Positions 1 through 9,232 of a DNA stretch of 64,000 nucleotides are shown here, in pieces (within the stretch, counting starts at the first letter, position 1; each line of letters starts with the position of its first letter). Under the pieces are notes generated by a model. The model did no database searches, was not told the DNA's origin, and saw only the letters and a list, made by a program, of their open reading frames with translations. The stretch is from Streptomyces bauhiniae. Lineage in GTDB: Bacteria > Actinomycetota > Actinomycetes > Streptomycetales > Streptomycetaceae. The stretch covers positions 310,001-374,000 of the forward strand of contig NZ_SRRT01000002.1 in the NCBI RefSeq assembly GCF_004784475.1, in the 5' to 3' direction. A program made the position numbers and the translations under genes.

Positions 1-101
1 TCGGGGCCGAGTTCGGGCGCCCGCTCGGTCAACCGGTGACAGAGGGCCGCCAGTCGCTCGTGGCCGAGGCCGCCGTCCACGTCGTCGTCGAGCCCGCTCA
101 T
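1..101 (-). CDS. Hypothetical protein, N-terminal fragment cut by the window edge
   Basis: Thirty-three codons are visible, beginning MSGLDDDVDGGLGHERLAAL and continuing as a Leu/Arg-rich helix. The start is an ATG at 99-101, read leftward, preceded by a GGAGGT ribosome site at good spacing. It is divergent from the CHAT/TPR gene, so the two may share the 120-base promoter region between them. No family can be assigned from this fragment. Confidence 0.6.
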   Translation of the reverse strand, partial: MSGLDDDVDGGLGHERLAALCHRLTERAPELGP

Positions 102-223
102 CGTCGTACCTCCCTGGGACCAGCCGACCGGCGACTCAGCATAACGAGGGCGCCGAAGGGACCACTTGGGTAAAATCGGGCTCGGGCCTCGAGAGCCCAT
201 GGCGTCACACACGGGGGCCGGTC

Positions 224-3200
224 ATGTCGGACGCGCACGGAGCGGCTGGGCACGCGCTCCGCCAAGTCGCCTCGCTGATCGATGAGTTCGACCGATCAGG
301 TGACCGCCGTCCGCTGGACAGCGCGGTCGGCCTCTGCCGGGAGGCCCTCCGCGCGGCGCCGCCCGAGGGCCCCGTCCACACCGCGTGCCGGGCGGCACTG
401 CGCAGCACGCTCGTGATGCGCTGGTCGGAGTTCCGCGACCGGCGGGACCTGGACGAGTCGATCACCGAGGGACACGCGCTCACGGCAGGCCCCGCCCCCG
501 ACGAGCAGGACTTCCGCCTCCTGGGCCGCATGCTGGCCGACCGCCATGAACTCATCCGCGATCCGGCCGACTTGGAAGCGGGCATCGCCGCCCTGCGGCG
601 TGCCGCCGAGCTGCCCGTGCGGGGCTGGGACAACCGGCCGTTCACCCTCGACACCCTCGGCGGCCTGCTGGCCGAACGCGGCGAGGCGACGGGCGACCTC
701 GCCGACCTCGCGGAGGCGGAGCACCTGCGCCGGGTGGCCCTGACCCTGCTGCCCGAGGGCTCCCCGGAGCTGCCGACCGTGCGGAACAACCTGGCGGCGA
801 GCCTCCGCCACACCGCCGAGCTGCACCGGAACCCCGCCCGGGCCCGTGAGGCCGTCGAGCTGCTGAGCGCGGCCCTCGCGGACACCCCGCCGCCCCGCCG
901 CCCGCAGGCCCTGCACCACCTGGCCACGGCCTGGCAGACGAAGGCCGAACTCACCGGCGCTCCCGCCGACATCGAGGCCATGGTCGCCGCCCACGACGCC
1001 GCCCTCGCCGAGACCCCGAGGGGCCATCCCCTACGGGCGCGCACCCTCACCGGCCTGGGCGTGGCCCTCCGGCTGGCGGCCGAGCACACCGAGGACACCG
1101 AGCCGCTCCGCGCCGCCGTGGCCCTGCTCGGCGAGGCCGTACGGGAGACACCCGAGGGCAGCCGGGCCGCCCCGCACCGGCTCAACAGCCTGGGCAACGC
1201 CCTGCACCGGCTGGGCGAGCGCACCGGCGACGTGGCCCTGCTGGACGAGTCCGTACGCGTCCTGCGCGCCGCCTGCGCGGAACCCTCGCCGCAGGAGGAC
1301 GGCCACCTGGGCCGGGTGGCGAACCTCGCCCTGGCCCTGCGCGAGCGCTACCACCAGACCGGCGACCTGGAGACCCTGCGGGAGGCCGCCCGCCTGGCCC
1401 GGCTCGCGCTGAACACCCCGCGTACGTCGACGGACTCCGACACCCAGCTCGCCAACCTCGGCGTGGTCCTCCAGACCTGGTACGACCGCACCGGCGACCC
1501 CGACGCCGCCGCCGAGGCCGTCGAGGCCGCCCGCCGCGTCCTCGCCCGCACCCCGCCGGGCGGCGCGGAGCGGGCCATGCGGCTGAACCACCTCGGCAAC
1601 GCCCTCTTCCAGCGGTACGAGTCCGGCGGCGACCCGGCCGACCTGGCGGAGTCGGTCGCCATGCTGACCGAGGCCGTGGAGCGGACGGCGTACGGCACCT
1701 CGGAGCACGCCGACTATCTGCACAACCTGGGCCTGTCCCAGCTCACGGGCGCCCGCGCGGCGGAGGACCCGGTGCTGCTGAACCAGGCGGTGACCACGCT
1801 GGGCCGGTCCGTGTGGGCGTCGGCCCCCGGCGCGGCCCCCACCGCCAACCGGCTCCAGTCGTACGCGTCCGCGCTGCGCTCCCTGCACGCGGTGACCGAG
1901 GACCCGGCGGTGCTGCTCGCGGCGGAGGACGCCTACCGGCAGGTCGCCGGGATCACGGCGCTGCCCGCCGCGCAGCGCGTGCGGGCCGCCTACTCCCGGG
2001 GTGTCGCGGCGGCGGACGCGGGCCGCTGGGAGCAGGCACTCGACGGGTTCGAACTCGCCCTCGCCCTGCTGCCGTTCAGCATCAGCAGACGGCTGACCCG
2101 CGACGACCAGGAACACGGGCTGATCAGCGTGCAGGGGCTCGCCGCGGACGCCGCCGCGTGCGCGGTGCACCTGGGCCGGCTCGACCACGCGGTGCTGCTG
2201 CTGGAGCAGGGGCGCGGGGTGCTGCTCGGGCAGACCATCACGGCCCGCGCCGAGCTGGAGCGGCTGCGGGCCGCGTATCCGGTCGCCGCCGACCGCTTCG
2301 TGGAGCTTCGGGACCTCATCGACGCGCTGGACCCCGCGGAGGAGGACACCGACGAACGGCACATGCTCGCGGCGTACTGGGCGGACCTGGTCGCGGAGAT
2401 CCGCACGCTGCCCGGCTTCGGCGGCTTCCTGGACGGTCCGACGACCGCCGAGGTGCGGGCGTGCGCCGGGCGGGGGCCGGTGGTCCTGGTGTACGCGAGC
2501 CCGTACCGCAGCGACGCGCTGGTCCTGCTGCCGGACCGGGTGCTGCCGGTCCCGCTGCCGGGTGCCGGTCCCGCCGTCGTGGAGGCGCAGGCGCGGCGGC
2601 TCGGCACCGCGCTCGCCGAGGCGGCCGTGCCGGACGGGGAGCGGGCCGCGCAGGAGACGCTCGCGGAGGTGCTCGCCTGGACGTGGGACCACGTCACCGG
2701 CCCGGTCCTCGACGCGCTGGGGCTGTCCGCCCCGCCGGCGGACGGTGTCTGGCCGAGGCTGTGGTGGTCGCCGGGCGGCCCGCTGGCCGCACTGCCGCTG
2801 CACGCGTCCGGCCACCACGGCGACCCCTCCCGTACGGTGCTGGACCTCGCGGTCTCCTCCTACACGCCGACCGTCCGCGCCCTGGCGTACGCCCGCGCCC
2901 GCGCGGCCGGTCCCCCGCCTGCCGGGCGCCTGCTCGCGGTGGTCGTGCCCGACGCCCCCGGAGCCCGCAGGCTCGGCGGGGTGCGCCGGGAGGTACGGGA
3001 GCTGAGCGCACTGCTGCCGACCGAGGTGATCGCGGGCCCGCGTGCCACGTTCGCCGGGGTGCTGGCGGCGCTGCCCGCCCATCCGTACGTCCACTTCGCC
3101 TGCCACGGGGTGAGCGAGCCGGACGACCCGTCCGGGGCGCGGCTGCTGGTGCACGACCACCAAGAGCATCCGCTGACGGTACGTCACCTCTCCCGTCTTG

Positions 3201-3520
3201 AGCTGCCGGACGCCCGGCTCGCCGTACTGTCCGCCTGCGAGACCGCGCGGGGCTCGGAGCTGCTGGCGGACGAGTCGATCCACATCACCTCGGCCTTCCA
3301 GATCGCCGGGTACCCGCACGCGATCGGCACCCTGTGGCCGGTGCACGACGCGGTGGCGGTACGCGTGACGCGGACCCTGTACGGCGGGATGCGCGACGCG
3401 CTCGCCGCATCGGCGGAGCTGGACGCGGCCCTCGCCCTGCACCACGCCGTACGGGAGTGCCGGGCGGCCTTCCCCGGCAGCCCCAGCCTGTGGGCCGCCC
3501 ATGTGCACTCCGGGGCGTAG
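224..3520 (+). CDS. CHAT-domain (caspase-like) protein with long TPR array
   Basis: Predicted cytoplasmic caspase-like peptidase, 1098 aa. Residues from about 10 to 700 form degenerate helical TPR repeats with recurring LGNAL and LA-ALR patterns. The C-terminal 280 residues form a CHAT domain (Caspase HetF Associated with TPRs). The presumed catalytic dyad is intact: His961 in HFACHG and Cys1005 in LSACETARG, at the usual spacing for the family. The start is ATG after a GGGGG stretch. A second TPR protein follows 39 bases downstream, so the pair probably forms a small operon. In TPR-CHAT proteins the TPR part usually senses a partner and the CHAT part cleaves a target; neither the partner nor the target is evident here. 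Family call is firm, biological role unknown. Confidence 0.9.
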   Translation: MSDAHGAAGHALRQVASLIDEFDRSGDRRPLDSAVGLCREALRAAPPEGPVHTACRAALRSTLVMRWSEFRDRRDLDESITEGHALTAGPAPDEQDFRLLGRMLADRHELIRDPADLEAGIAALRRAAELPVRGWDNRPFTLDTLGGLLAERGEATGDLADLAEAEHLRRVALTLLPEGSPELPTVRNNLAASLRHTAELHRNPARAREAVELLSAALADTPPPRRPQALHHLATAWQTKAELTGAPADIEAMVAAHDAALAETPRGHPLRARTLTGLGVALRLAAEHTEDTEPLRAAVALLGEAVRETPEGSRAAPHRLNSLGNALHRLGERTGDVALLDESVRVLRAACAEPSPQEDGHLGRVANLALALRERYHQTGDLETLREAARLARLALNTPRTSTDSDTQLANLGVVLQTWYDRTGDPDAAAEAVEAARRVLARTPPGGAERAMRLNHLGNALFQRYESGGDPADLAESVAMLTEAVERTAYGTSEHADYLHNLGLSQLTGARAAEDPVLLNQAVTTLGRSVWASAPGAAPTANRLQSYASALRSLHAVTEDPAVLLAAEDAYRQVAGITALPAAQRVRAAYSRGVAAADAGRWEQALDGFELALALLPFSISRRLTRDDQEHGLISVQGLAADAAACAVHLGRLDHAVLLLEQGRGVLLGQTITARAELERLRAAYPVAADRFVELRDLIDALDPAEEDTDERHMLAAYWADLVAEIRTLPGFGGFLDGPTTAEVRACAGRGPVVLVYASPYRSDALVLLPDRVLPVPLPGAGPAVVEAQARRLGTALAEAAVPDGERAAQETLAEVLAWTWDHVTGPVLDALGLSAPPADGVWPRLWWSPGGPLAALPLHASGHHGDPSRTVLDLAVSSYTPTVRALAYARARAAGPPPAGRLLAVVVPDAPGARRLGGVRREVRELSALLPTEVIAGPRATFAGVLAALPAHPYVHFACHGVSEPDDPSGARLLVHDHQEHPLTVRHLSRLELPDARLAVLSACETARGSELLADESIHITSAFQIAGYPHAIGTLWPVHDAVAVRVTRTLYGGMRDALAASAELDAALALHHAVRECRAAFPGSPSLWAAHVHSGA

Positions 3521-3559
3521 CGCCTGCGGAGCCGGACGAGGAGAGGAGGGGGTCCGGAC

Positions 3560-4708
3560 ATGGCCCTCGGATGGCGCAGGAAACGCGAGGACGACGGTCG
3601 ACGGGACACCGATCCCGAACCGGAGCTGCCCCCGGCCGCCGACCTGGTCTTCACGATGCTGGGCGACGACGGCACCGAGGAGGAGATCAGCCGCGTCGGC
3701 CTGCCCCCGGACGAGTTCTACGGCATGCGCGCCAACTCCGCCCATCAGCGACTCGGCCCCGAACACCCGGAAACCCTGCGGGCGTTCCGCGACTACGCCC
3801 GTGTGCTGACCCACCTGGAGGGCCGCCAGGAGGAGGCGCGCGAGCGGCTGATGGCGCTGGTGTACACCCAGTCCCGGACCCTCGGCTACGTGCACGAGGA
3901 GACCCTGACCACCGCCGCCGACCTGGCCGGACTGATGCACGTCACGGGCGAGTTGGGCAAGTCGGAGGAGGTGTGGCGCAGCGTGTGGACCAGCCGGGCC
4001 GAACTTCTCGGGCCGGACCATCCGCACACCCTGGACAGCGCGTCCTCCCTCGCCTCGGTACTGGAGGACCTGCGCCGCGAGCCGGAGGCGGCCGCCCTGC
4101 GCCGGGACGTACTCGAACGCCGCAAGCGTGCGCTCGGCCCGGACGACCCGGCGGTCCTCTCCGCCACCAGCAGCCATGCGGCGGCCCTGGTCAAGGCCGG
4201 CCACTGGGCGGAGGCGGAACAGGAACTACGCTCCCTCATCGCCAAGTTGGAGCGCCGCGGCCTCCAGGACGAGGACACCGGCCTGGCCGCCCGCGCCAAC
4301 CTGGGCGCAGCGCTGTGCCGGCTGGACCGCCTGGACGAGGCGGAGGCGGTGATGCGCTCGGTCCTCACCACCCAGCAGCGCACCAAGGGCCCGGCCCACC
4401 CCGACACCCTCACCACCCGCAACAACCTCGCCGCCGTCCTCCACGCCCGCGAGCACTACGCCGAAGCGGCCCACACCCTCCGCGAAGTCCTCACCCTCAC
4501 CCTCCACCACAAGGGCGAATCCCACCCCGACACCCTCCACGCCCGCGACAACCTCGCCAACATCCTGATCGACAACGGCGACCACGAGGAGGCCGCGACT
4601 CTCCTCACCCGCTGCCACACGGACTACACCCGAGTCTTCGGCCCCCACCACCCGCTGACCCGCACGACAGCGGAACGCCTGGCCTGGCTGCGGGACAACT
4701 CGGCCTGA
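3560..4708 (+). CDS. Tetratricopeptide (kinesin light chain-like) repeat protein
   Basis: 382 aa, made almost wholly of about 42-residue TPR units of the kinesin light chain type. The repeated core is an LGPDHP-DTL element followed by LA-L and EA-LLR helices, with at least six copies between about residue 60 and 375. There is no signal peptide or membrane segment, and no catalytic domain. The ATG is preceded by GAGGAGAGGAGG, a strong ribosome site. It lies 39 bases after the CHAT/TPR protein in the same direction, which suggests it is the adaptor or regulator of that protease (inference). A role as an independent scaffold is equally possible from sequence alone. Confidence 0.88.
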   Translation: MALGWRRKREDDGRRDTDPEPELPPAADLVFTMLGDDGTEEEISRVGLPPDEFYGMRANSAHQRLGPEHPETLRAFRDYARVLTHLEGRQEEARERLMALVYTQSRTLGYVHEETLTTAADLAGLMHVTGELGKSEEVWRSVWTSRAELLGPDHPHTLDSASSLASVLEDLRREPEAAALRRDVLERRKRALGPDDPAVLSATSSHAAALVKAGHWAEAEQELRSLIAKLERRGLQDEDTGLAARANLGAALCRLDRLDEAEAVMRSVLTTQQRTKGPAHPDTLTTRNNLAAVLHAREHYAEAAHTLREVLTLTLHHKGESHPDTLHARDNLANILIDNGDHEEAATLLTRCHTDYTRVFGPHHPLTRTTAERLAWLRDNSA

Positions 4709-4779
4709 GCATTGCCTTCTTGACCACCCGTGCTGTTGGCTTGGCCGGTCCTTTTCTCCCCGCACCCAAGGTCGTGCGC

Positions 4780-6066
4780 ATGCCCTTACCCCACCGTTTC
4801 GGTCTGCTCCGTGAGTCCGGCTTCCGGCGCCTGTTCGCGGCCACCGCGCTGGGACAGTTGGGGGACCGGGTCGTCTTTCTGACGTTGCCGTTGATCGCGA
4901 TCGTGGCGTTGGACGTCGGGGAGTTCCAGGTCGGGCTGCTCAGTACGACGACCATGGCGGGGTCGTTGTTGGTGGGGCTGCCGGCCGGGGCGTGGGTGGA
5001 CCGGATGCGGAAGCGGTCGGTGCTGGTGAGTACCGATCTGCTGCGGGCGCTGGTGCTGGTGTCGTTGCCGCTCGCGTGGTGGGCGGGGGTGCTGACGGTC
5101 TGGTGGCTGTATGCCGTGGCGTTGGTGCACGGGGTGCTGACCGTGTTCTTCGATGTGGCGTACGTCAGTTATCTGCCGCATCTGGTGGGGCGCGAGCATC
5201 TCGTGGAGGGCAACTCCCGGCTGTCGGCGGTGCGTTCGGTGACGAGTATCGGTGGGCCGGCGGTGGCGGGGCCGTTGGTCGGGTGGCTCGGGGCGCCGGT
5301 CGCGGTGCTGGTGAGTTCGGTGGGGATGGCCGCGTCCGGGGTGCTCGCGGCGGGCATCCGCGAGCGGGAACCCGAGCCCGAGCGCGGTGAGCGTTCCCGG
5401 CTGGGGCGGGACATCAAGGAGGGGCTGAGGTTCGTCCTGCACCGGCCGGTGCTGCGCGCGACCGTGCTGACGGACGGGACCTTCAACGTCTTCCTGGTGA
5501 TGTACCAGACCATGCTGATGGTGTTCCTGGCACGGGAGATCCACCTGGGGTCCTTCGGGATCGGCCTCGTCCTGTCGGGCATGGGATGCGGGAGCCTGCT
5601 GGGCGCGCTGCTGTCGGCCCGGGCGTCGCGGTGGCTCGGACAGGGGCCGGTCATCTGGCTGGCGCCGCTCGTGACCTGCCCGTCGACCGCCCTGATGGCA
5701 CTGGCGCGGCCCGGCTGGAGCGTCTGGGTGGCGGCGCTCGGACTGGCCGCGCTGTCGCTGGGCGGGGTCGTCCGGATGGTGGCGCAGGCGAGTTTTCAGC
5801 AGGCGCTCACGCCGGACCGGCTCATGGGCCGGATGAGTGCGACGGCCCGGTTCGTCTCGTGGGGCGGCCTCGCCCTGGGCGGTGTCCTCGGCGGCGCCGC
5901 CGGCTCGCTCCTCGGCGCACGGCTCACCCTCTGCGTGGGCGCGGCCGGCATGACCCTGAGCCTGCTGCCCGCACTCCTCTCCCCCCTGCGCACCCTGCGC
6001 GAACTCCCCCGCACCCAGGACCCCGTGCACCCCGCCGGCCAGGCTCGGGCCACGCCCACCCCCTGA
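4780..6066 (+). CDS. MFS transporter (exporter type) with a TTA codon at codon 3
   Basis: 428 aa multi-pass membrane protein. It begins MPLPHRFGLLRESGFRRLF, and the first half carries the LGDRVVFLTLPLIAI helix and the loop-2 motif AGAWVDRMRKR that marks MFS proteins. The arrangement resembles the EntS/MFS_3 group of drug or siderophore exporters. The reading frame is open far upstream, but that part is antisense-like Arg/Pro-rich translation of the TPR gene, so the ATG with AAGG upstream was chosen. Codon 3 is TTA, the rare Leu codon read by the bldA tRNA. Every plausible start includes it, so translation should depend on bldA. Substrate unknown. Confidence 0.87.
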   Translation: MPLPHRFGLLRESGFRRLFAATALGQLGDRVVFLTLPLIAIVALDVGEFQVGLLSTTTMAGSLLVGLPAGAWVDRMRKRSVLVSTDLLRALVLVSLPLAWWAGVLTVWWLYAVALVHGVLTVFFDVAYVSYLPHLVGREHLVEGNSRLSAVRSVTSIGGPAVAGPLVGWLGAPVAVLVSSVGMAASGVLAAGIREREPEPERGERSRLGRDIKEGLRFVLHRPVLRATVLTDGTFNVFLVMYQTMLMVFLAREIHLGSFGIGLVLSGMGCGSLLGALLSARASRWLGQGPVIWLAPLVTCPSTALMALARPGWSVWVAALGLAALSLGGVVRMVAQASFQQALTPDRLMGRMSATARFVSWGGLALGGVLGGAAGSLLGARLTLCVGAAGMTLSLLPALLSPLRTLRELPRTQDPVHPAGQARATPTP

Positions 6067-6112
6067 GGCAGACTGAGCGGAGCATGACACCCCAACGAAA
6101 GGGAGCGGCGGC

Positions 6113-7282
6113 GTGGGTGCTCGGTGGGCCGACTTTCAGTACGAGATCTATCTGAACGGGATGAACGGGACAGTCCCCCGGCTGCCCACCGACCTGACCC
6201 GTCTTGAGGAACTGGCGGAACACCGGCTCGGGCCGGGCCCGGTCGGGTACGTCGCGGGGAGCGCGGGGAACGGCAGCACCGAGCGGGCCAACCGGGCCGC
6301 ACTGGAGCGCCGCCGGATCGTGCCGCGCATGCTGCGGAACGTCGAGGAACGCGACCTCTCCGTACGGCTGTTGGGACGTACGCTGCCCGCGCCGCTGGCC
6401 CTCGCGCCGGTCGGCGTGCTGTCGATCATGCACCCGGACGCGGAGTGCGGGGCCGCGCGGGCCGCCGCCGCGCAGGGCGTGCCGTTCATCCTGTCGTCGG
6501 CGTCGAGCACGCCGCTGGAGACCGTCGCGGAGGCGATGGGGGACGCCGAGCGGTGGTTCCAGCTCTACTGGGGCAGCGACCGCGAGGTGACCCGGAGCTT
6601 CCTGGGCCGGGCGCGGGCGGCCGGGTTCTCGGTGCTGGTCGTCACACTGGACACCCCGCTGCTGTCCTGGCGCCCGCGCGATCTGGACCGGGCGTATCTG
6701 CCGTTCCTGCACGGGGTGGGCACCGCCAACTACTTCACCGACCCGGCCTTCCGGGCCGGGCTCGCCAAGCCGGTGGAGGAGGACCCGAACGCGGCCGTCC
6801 TCCGCTTCCTCGGCCTCTTCGGGGACGCCGGGCACACCTGGCCGGACCTGGCGTTCCTGCGGGAGCACTGGGACGGCCCGATCGTCCTCAAGGGCATCCT
6901 GCACCCGGACGACGCCCGCGCGGCCGCCGACGCCGGGATGGACGGGGTGGTGGTCTCCAACCACGGCGGCCGTCAGGTCGCCGGTTCCGTCGCCGCCGCC
7001 GACGCCCTGCCGGGTGTCGTGGACGCGGTCGGCGACCGGCTCGACGTGCTGTTCGACAGCGGCATCCGCACCGGCGACGACATCGCCAAGGCCCTCGCCC
7101 TGGGCGCCCGCGCGGTCCTGCTCGGCCGCCCCTACGCGTACGGACTCGGTCTGGACGGCCAGGCGGGCGTCGAGCACGTCGTCCGCAGCATCCTCGCGGA
7201 ACTCGACCTGACCCTCGCCCTCTCCGGCCACGCCTCCCCCACCACCCTGAACCCGTCCGTCCTCAGGGAGGGGCCGAACTAG
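6113..7282 (+). CDS. FMN-dependent alpha-hydroxy-acid oxidizing protein
   Basis: 389 aa TIM-barrel flavoenzyme of the glycolate oxidase / lactate 2-monooxygenase / mandelate dehydrogenase family. It should oxidise an L-2-hydroxy acid to the 2-oxo acid. The signature active-site block VVSNHGGRQ is present with His284 as base and Arg287 for the carboxylate. The FMN-phosphate region DSGIRTGDDIAKALALGA and the substrate Tyr in FQLYWGSDR are also present. Length fits lactate 2-monooxygenase-like proteins. GTG start after GGGAGCGG. Its stop codon overlaps the stop of the convergent lectin-fusion gene within the tetranucleotide CTAG at 7279-7282. Exact substrate is unknown. Confidence 0.9.
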   Translation: MGARWADFQYEIYLNGMNGTVPRLPTDLTRLEELAEHRLGPGPVGYVAGSAGNGSTERANRAALERRRIVPRMLRNVEERDLSVRLLGRTLPAPLALAPVGVLSIMHPDAECGAARAAAAQGVPFILSSASSTPLETVAEAMGDAERWFQLYWGSDREVTRSFLGRARAAGFSVLVVTLDTPLLSWRPRDLDRAYLPFLHGVGTANYFTDPAFRAGLAKPVEEDPNAAVLRFLGLFGDAGHTWPDLAFLREHWDGPIVLKGILHPDDARAAADAGMDGVVVSNHGGRQVAGSVAAADALPGVVDAVGDRLDVLFDSGIRTGDDIAKALALGARAVLLGRPYAYGLGLDGQAGVEHVVRSILAELDLTLALSGHASPTTLNPSVLREGPN

Positions 7283-8859
7283 GCACCCTGGTCCGGTGCT
7301 TCCGCCTGGCGGGCCGGGGTCTCGGAGGTTTCCGCCGCCGACAGCGGGCCGGGGGTGGCCGACGGGGTGTCGGTCAGCCAGTGCTGGGCGGGTGAGCGGT
7401 CGCGGAGCGAGACCACGATGTCGGCGCCGGGACGCGCGTCCGCCGAGGCCAGCGCGAGCGTCTCGTCCCAGCGGGGCAGCAGCTCGCCCCGCACGGTGAG
7501 GTCGTACCGTACGTCGTCCCCGCGCTCGGTGCCCGCGTCGTCGCAGGTGCCGAGGATGACGACGGCGGCGTCCGCGTGGGAGTCGAGGCACAGCTCGGGG
7601 TCGGCCTGGCTGTGCAGGAGGCCGTCCGCGTCGTACGTCCACTGCTGGGTGACGGCGTCCGAGCACAGGGCCAGCGTCACCAGCCCGCCGCGCTCCGGCT
7701 CGCCCTTGATGCCGAGGCACAGCGCGGCCCCCGCGTTGCGCAGCCGGATCGGCCGGCCGGCCAGCGGCGGGGTGGCCGAGGCGGTCGCCGAGGGCTCGGC
7801 GGTACGGGGGTCGGCGGCGGGCGCGGCCCCGGCGGAGGCCACCGGGCTGCGGCCGCCCTCCGCCTCGGGCCAGACGGCGAAGGCCAGCCCGGTCGCCAGC
7901 AGCCCGGCCGAGACGACGCCCGCCCCGGTACGCAGCGACCACCCGCCACCGCGCCGCCCCGCGCCCCGCTTTCCGGCCCGCCGGCGCCCGCCGGAACGCG
8001 GGGCCTGGTTCGGAACGGCGGCGCCCTGACCCCGCCCCGGCCGGGAGTCGAGATAGCGGCGCGCGCCCCAGCCGAGGACCGCCTCCGCGAGCAGCAGCCC
8101 CGCGCCGCTGTCGAGCTGGCCGAGCTGTTCGGCGGCGTACCGGCAGTAGGAGCACGCGTCCAAGTGCTGGCGGACGTCGGGGAGTACGCCCCCGCCCCGG
8201 CGCACCGGCACATCGAGCAGCCGGTTGTAGTGGCGGCACTCCCCACTGGGCGCCAGCTCACGGTGTGCGCGCAGCACACCCGCGCGCAGCTTCTCCCGGC
8301 TCTGTTCGAGCGCGGCGGACGCGCCCACCGGGTCCACGCCGAGCAGCGCGGCCGGGACGGTCACCGGCTCGGCCTCGACCTCGGTGTGCCAGAGCAGCGT
8401 CTGCTCCAGCCGGGGCAGCAGGTGGAAGGCGCGCTCGGCGAGGACGCGGTTCTCCGGGGTGAGGGAGTTCGCGGCGCGCATCCCGCGTCCCCCGGCGGGC
8501 TTGGCGAGGCCGGGCAGGGCGGCGGTGAGGCGGTCGGTGGCCGCCCAGTCCAGGACGGTGTCCCGTACGGCAAGAAGCAGCCGGGGCCGCAGCGCCTCGG
8601 CGGGCTCACCGAGGGCGAGGCGGTCCAGGGCCTGGTGGAAGACGGCGGCGGTGACCATGTGGGCCAGCGGACCGGGACCGGCGAGGCAGATCACCGCGTA
8701 GTCGGCGGCGGGCTGCCAGTGCCGGGCCATCAGCAGGGCGGCCGACCGGGACGCCTCCGGGTCCGAACCGGCGCGCAGCGGGGCGGCCGTGGACTCGTCG
8801 GACTCCCCCGCCGCCATGCCGGGCAGGTAGGGGGGAAGGGGAGGCTGAGGGGTGGTCAC
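7279..8859 (-). CDS. Sigma-like / zinc-binding-like / TM / ricin B lectin fusion protein (copy 1)
   Basis: 526 aa. Residues 40-200 are helical and resemble an ECF sigma factor, with a region 4-like part at about 145-200 (LLPRLEQTLLWHTEVEAE onward). An H-x3-C-x2-C motif follows (His232, Cys236, Cys239), as in anti-sigma zinc-binding domains. After a basic linker comes one membrane segment (312-330), an Ala/Pro/Ser/Thr linker and a ricin-type lectin domain (370-496) with a QQW motif. The likely layout is a cytoplasmic regulatory half and an external sugar-binding half. GTG start with AAGGAA upstream. A paralogue lies at 16425-18224. A membrane sensor of wall or extracellular polysaccharide is an inference; direct DNA binding is unproven. 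Confidence 0.85.
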   Translation of the reverse strand: MTTPQPPLPPYLPGMAAGESDESTAAPLRAGSDPEASRSAALLMARHWQPAADYAVICLAGPGPLAHMVTAAVFHQALDRLALGEPAEALRPRLLLAVRDTVLDWAATDRLTAALPGLAKPAGGRGMRAANSLTPENRVLAERAFHLLPRLEQTLLWHTEVEAEPVTVPAALLGVDPVGASAALEQSREKLRAGVLRAHRELAPSGECRHYNRLLDVPVRRGGGVLPDVRQHLDACSYCRYAAEQLGQLDSGAGLLLAEAVLGWGARRYLDSRPGRGQGAAVPNQAPRSGGRRRAGKRGAGRRGGGWSLRTGAGVVSAGLLATGLAFAVWPEAEGGRSPVASAGAAPAADPRTAEPSATASATPPLAGRPIRLRNAGAALCLGIKGEPERGGLVTLALCSDAVTQQWTYDADGLLHSQADPELCLDSHADAAVVILGTCDDAGTERGDDVRYDLTVRGELLPRWDETLALASADARPGADIVVSLRDRSPAQHWLTDTPSATPGPLSAAETSETPARQAEAPDQGA

Positions 8860-9232
8860 TGAGCGGTTCCTTTGGCGCGTGCGGAGCGTGGGAGCGGTCC
8901 TCCGGGGTGCGCATGGAGTGAACGGGACCCACGGCTCCGCCCCGGCGTCCCCCGGCCCGGTGGCCCAACTGCCGCATCGGTTCCGGACTTCACCCCCCGC
9001 GCGGGAGTGTCAACCCTCGCACAACTTCTCCACACGCAACAAGGAGCGCGTCCCACATCGCCGGGTTTGCAGGGAAGTCGGGTTCCGTGCGCCCCGTGTG
9101 AAACTCGCGCACACGACGGCCCCTCACGCACCCTTCTCCCGCCGCGCGGGCCGGGTATGGACTGTGCCCGGCCCTCGCGAAGGACCCCCCGGCCGATCGC
9201 CGTGACGGCTTCCCCCGTCCGCCGGGGCGGTG
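8860..9232. other. 373-base non-coding stretch upstream of the lectin-fusion gene
   Basis: No convincing gene is seen. The stretch lies between the toxin gene and the lectin-fusion gene, both on the minus strand, and must hold the promoter of the latter. A TTGACA hexamer on the minus strand (9013-9008) is a possible -35 element, but no good -10 hexamer follows at 17-18 bases. Confidence 0.4.

Noticed and set aside
1031..4204. 1057-codon minus-strand open frame opposite the CHAT/TPR genes
   Set aside because: Composition is typical of GC-rich antisense noise. The plus-strand frames contain clear TPR and CHAT motifs.
3334..4779. Open frame that fuses upstream sequence to the MFS transporter
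   Set aside because: The 482 codons before ATG 4780 are Arg/Pro/Gly-rich translation of the CHAT and TPR genes in another frame; no ribosome site or domain supports them.
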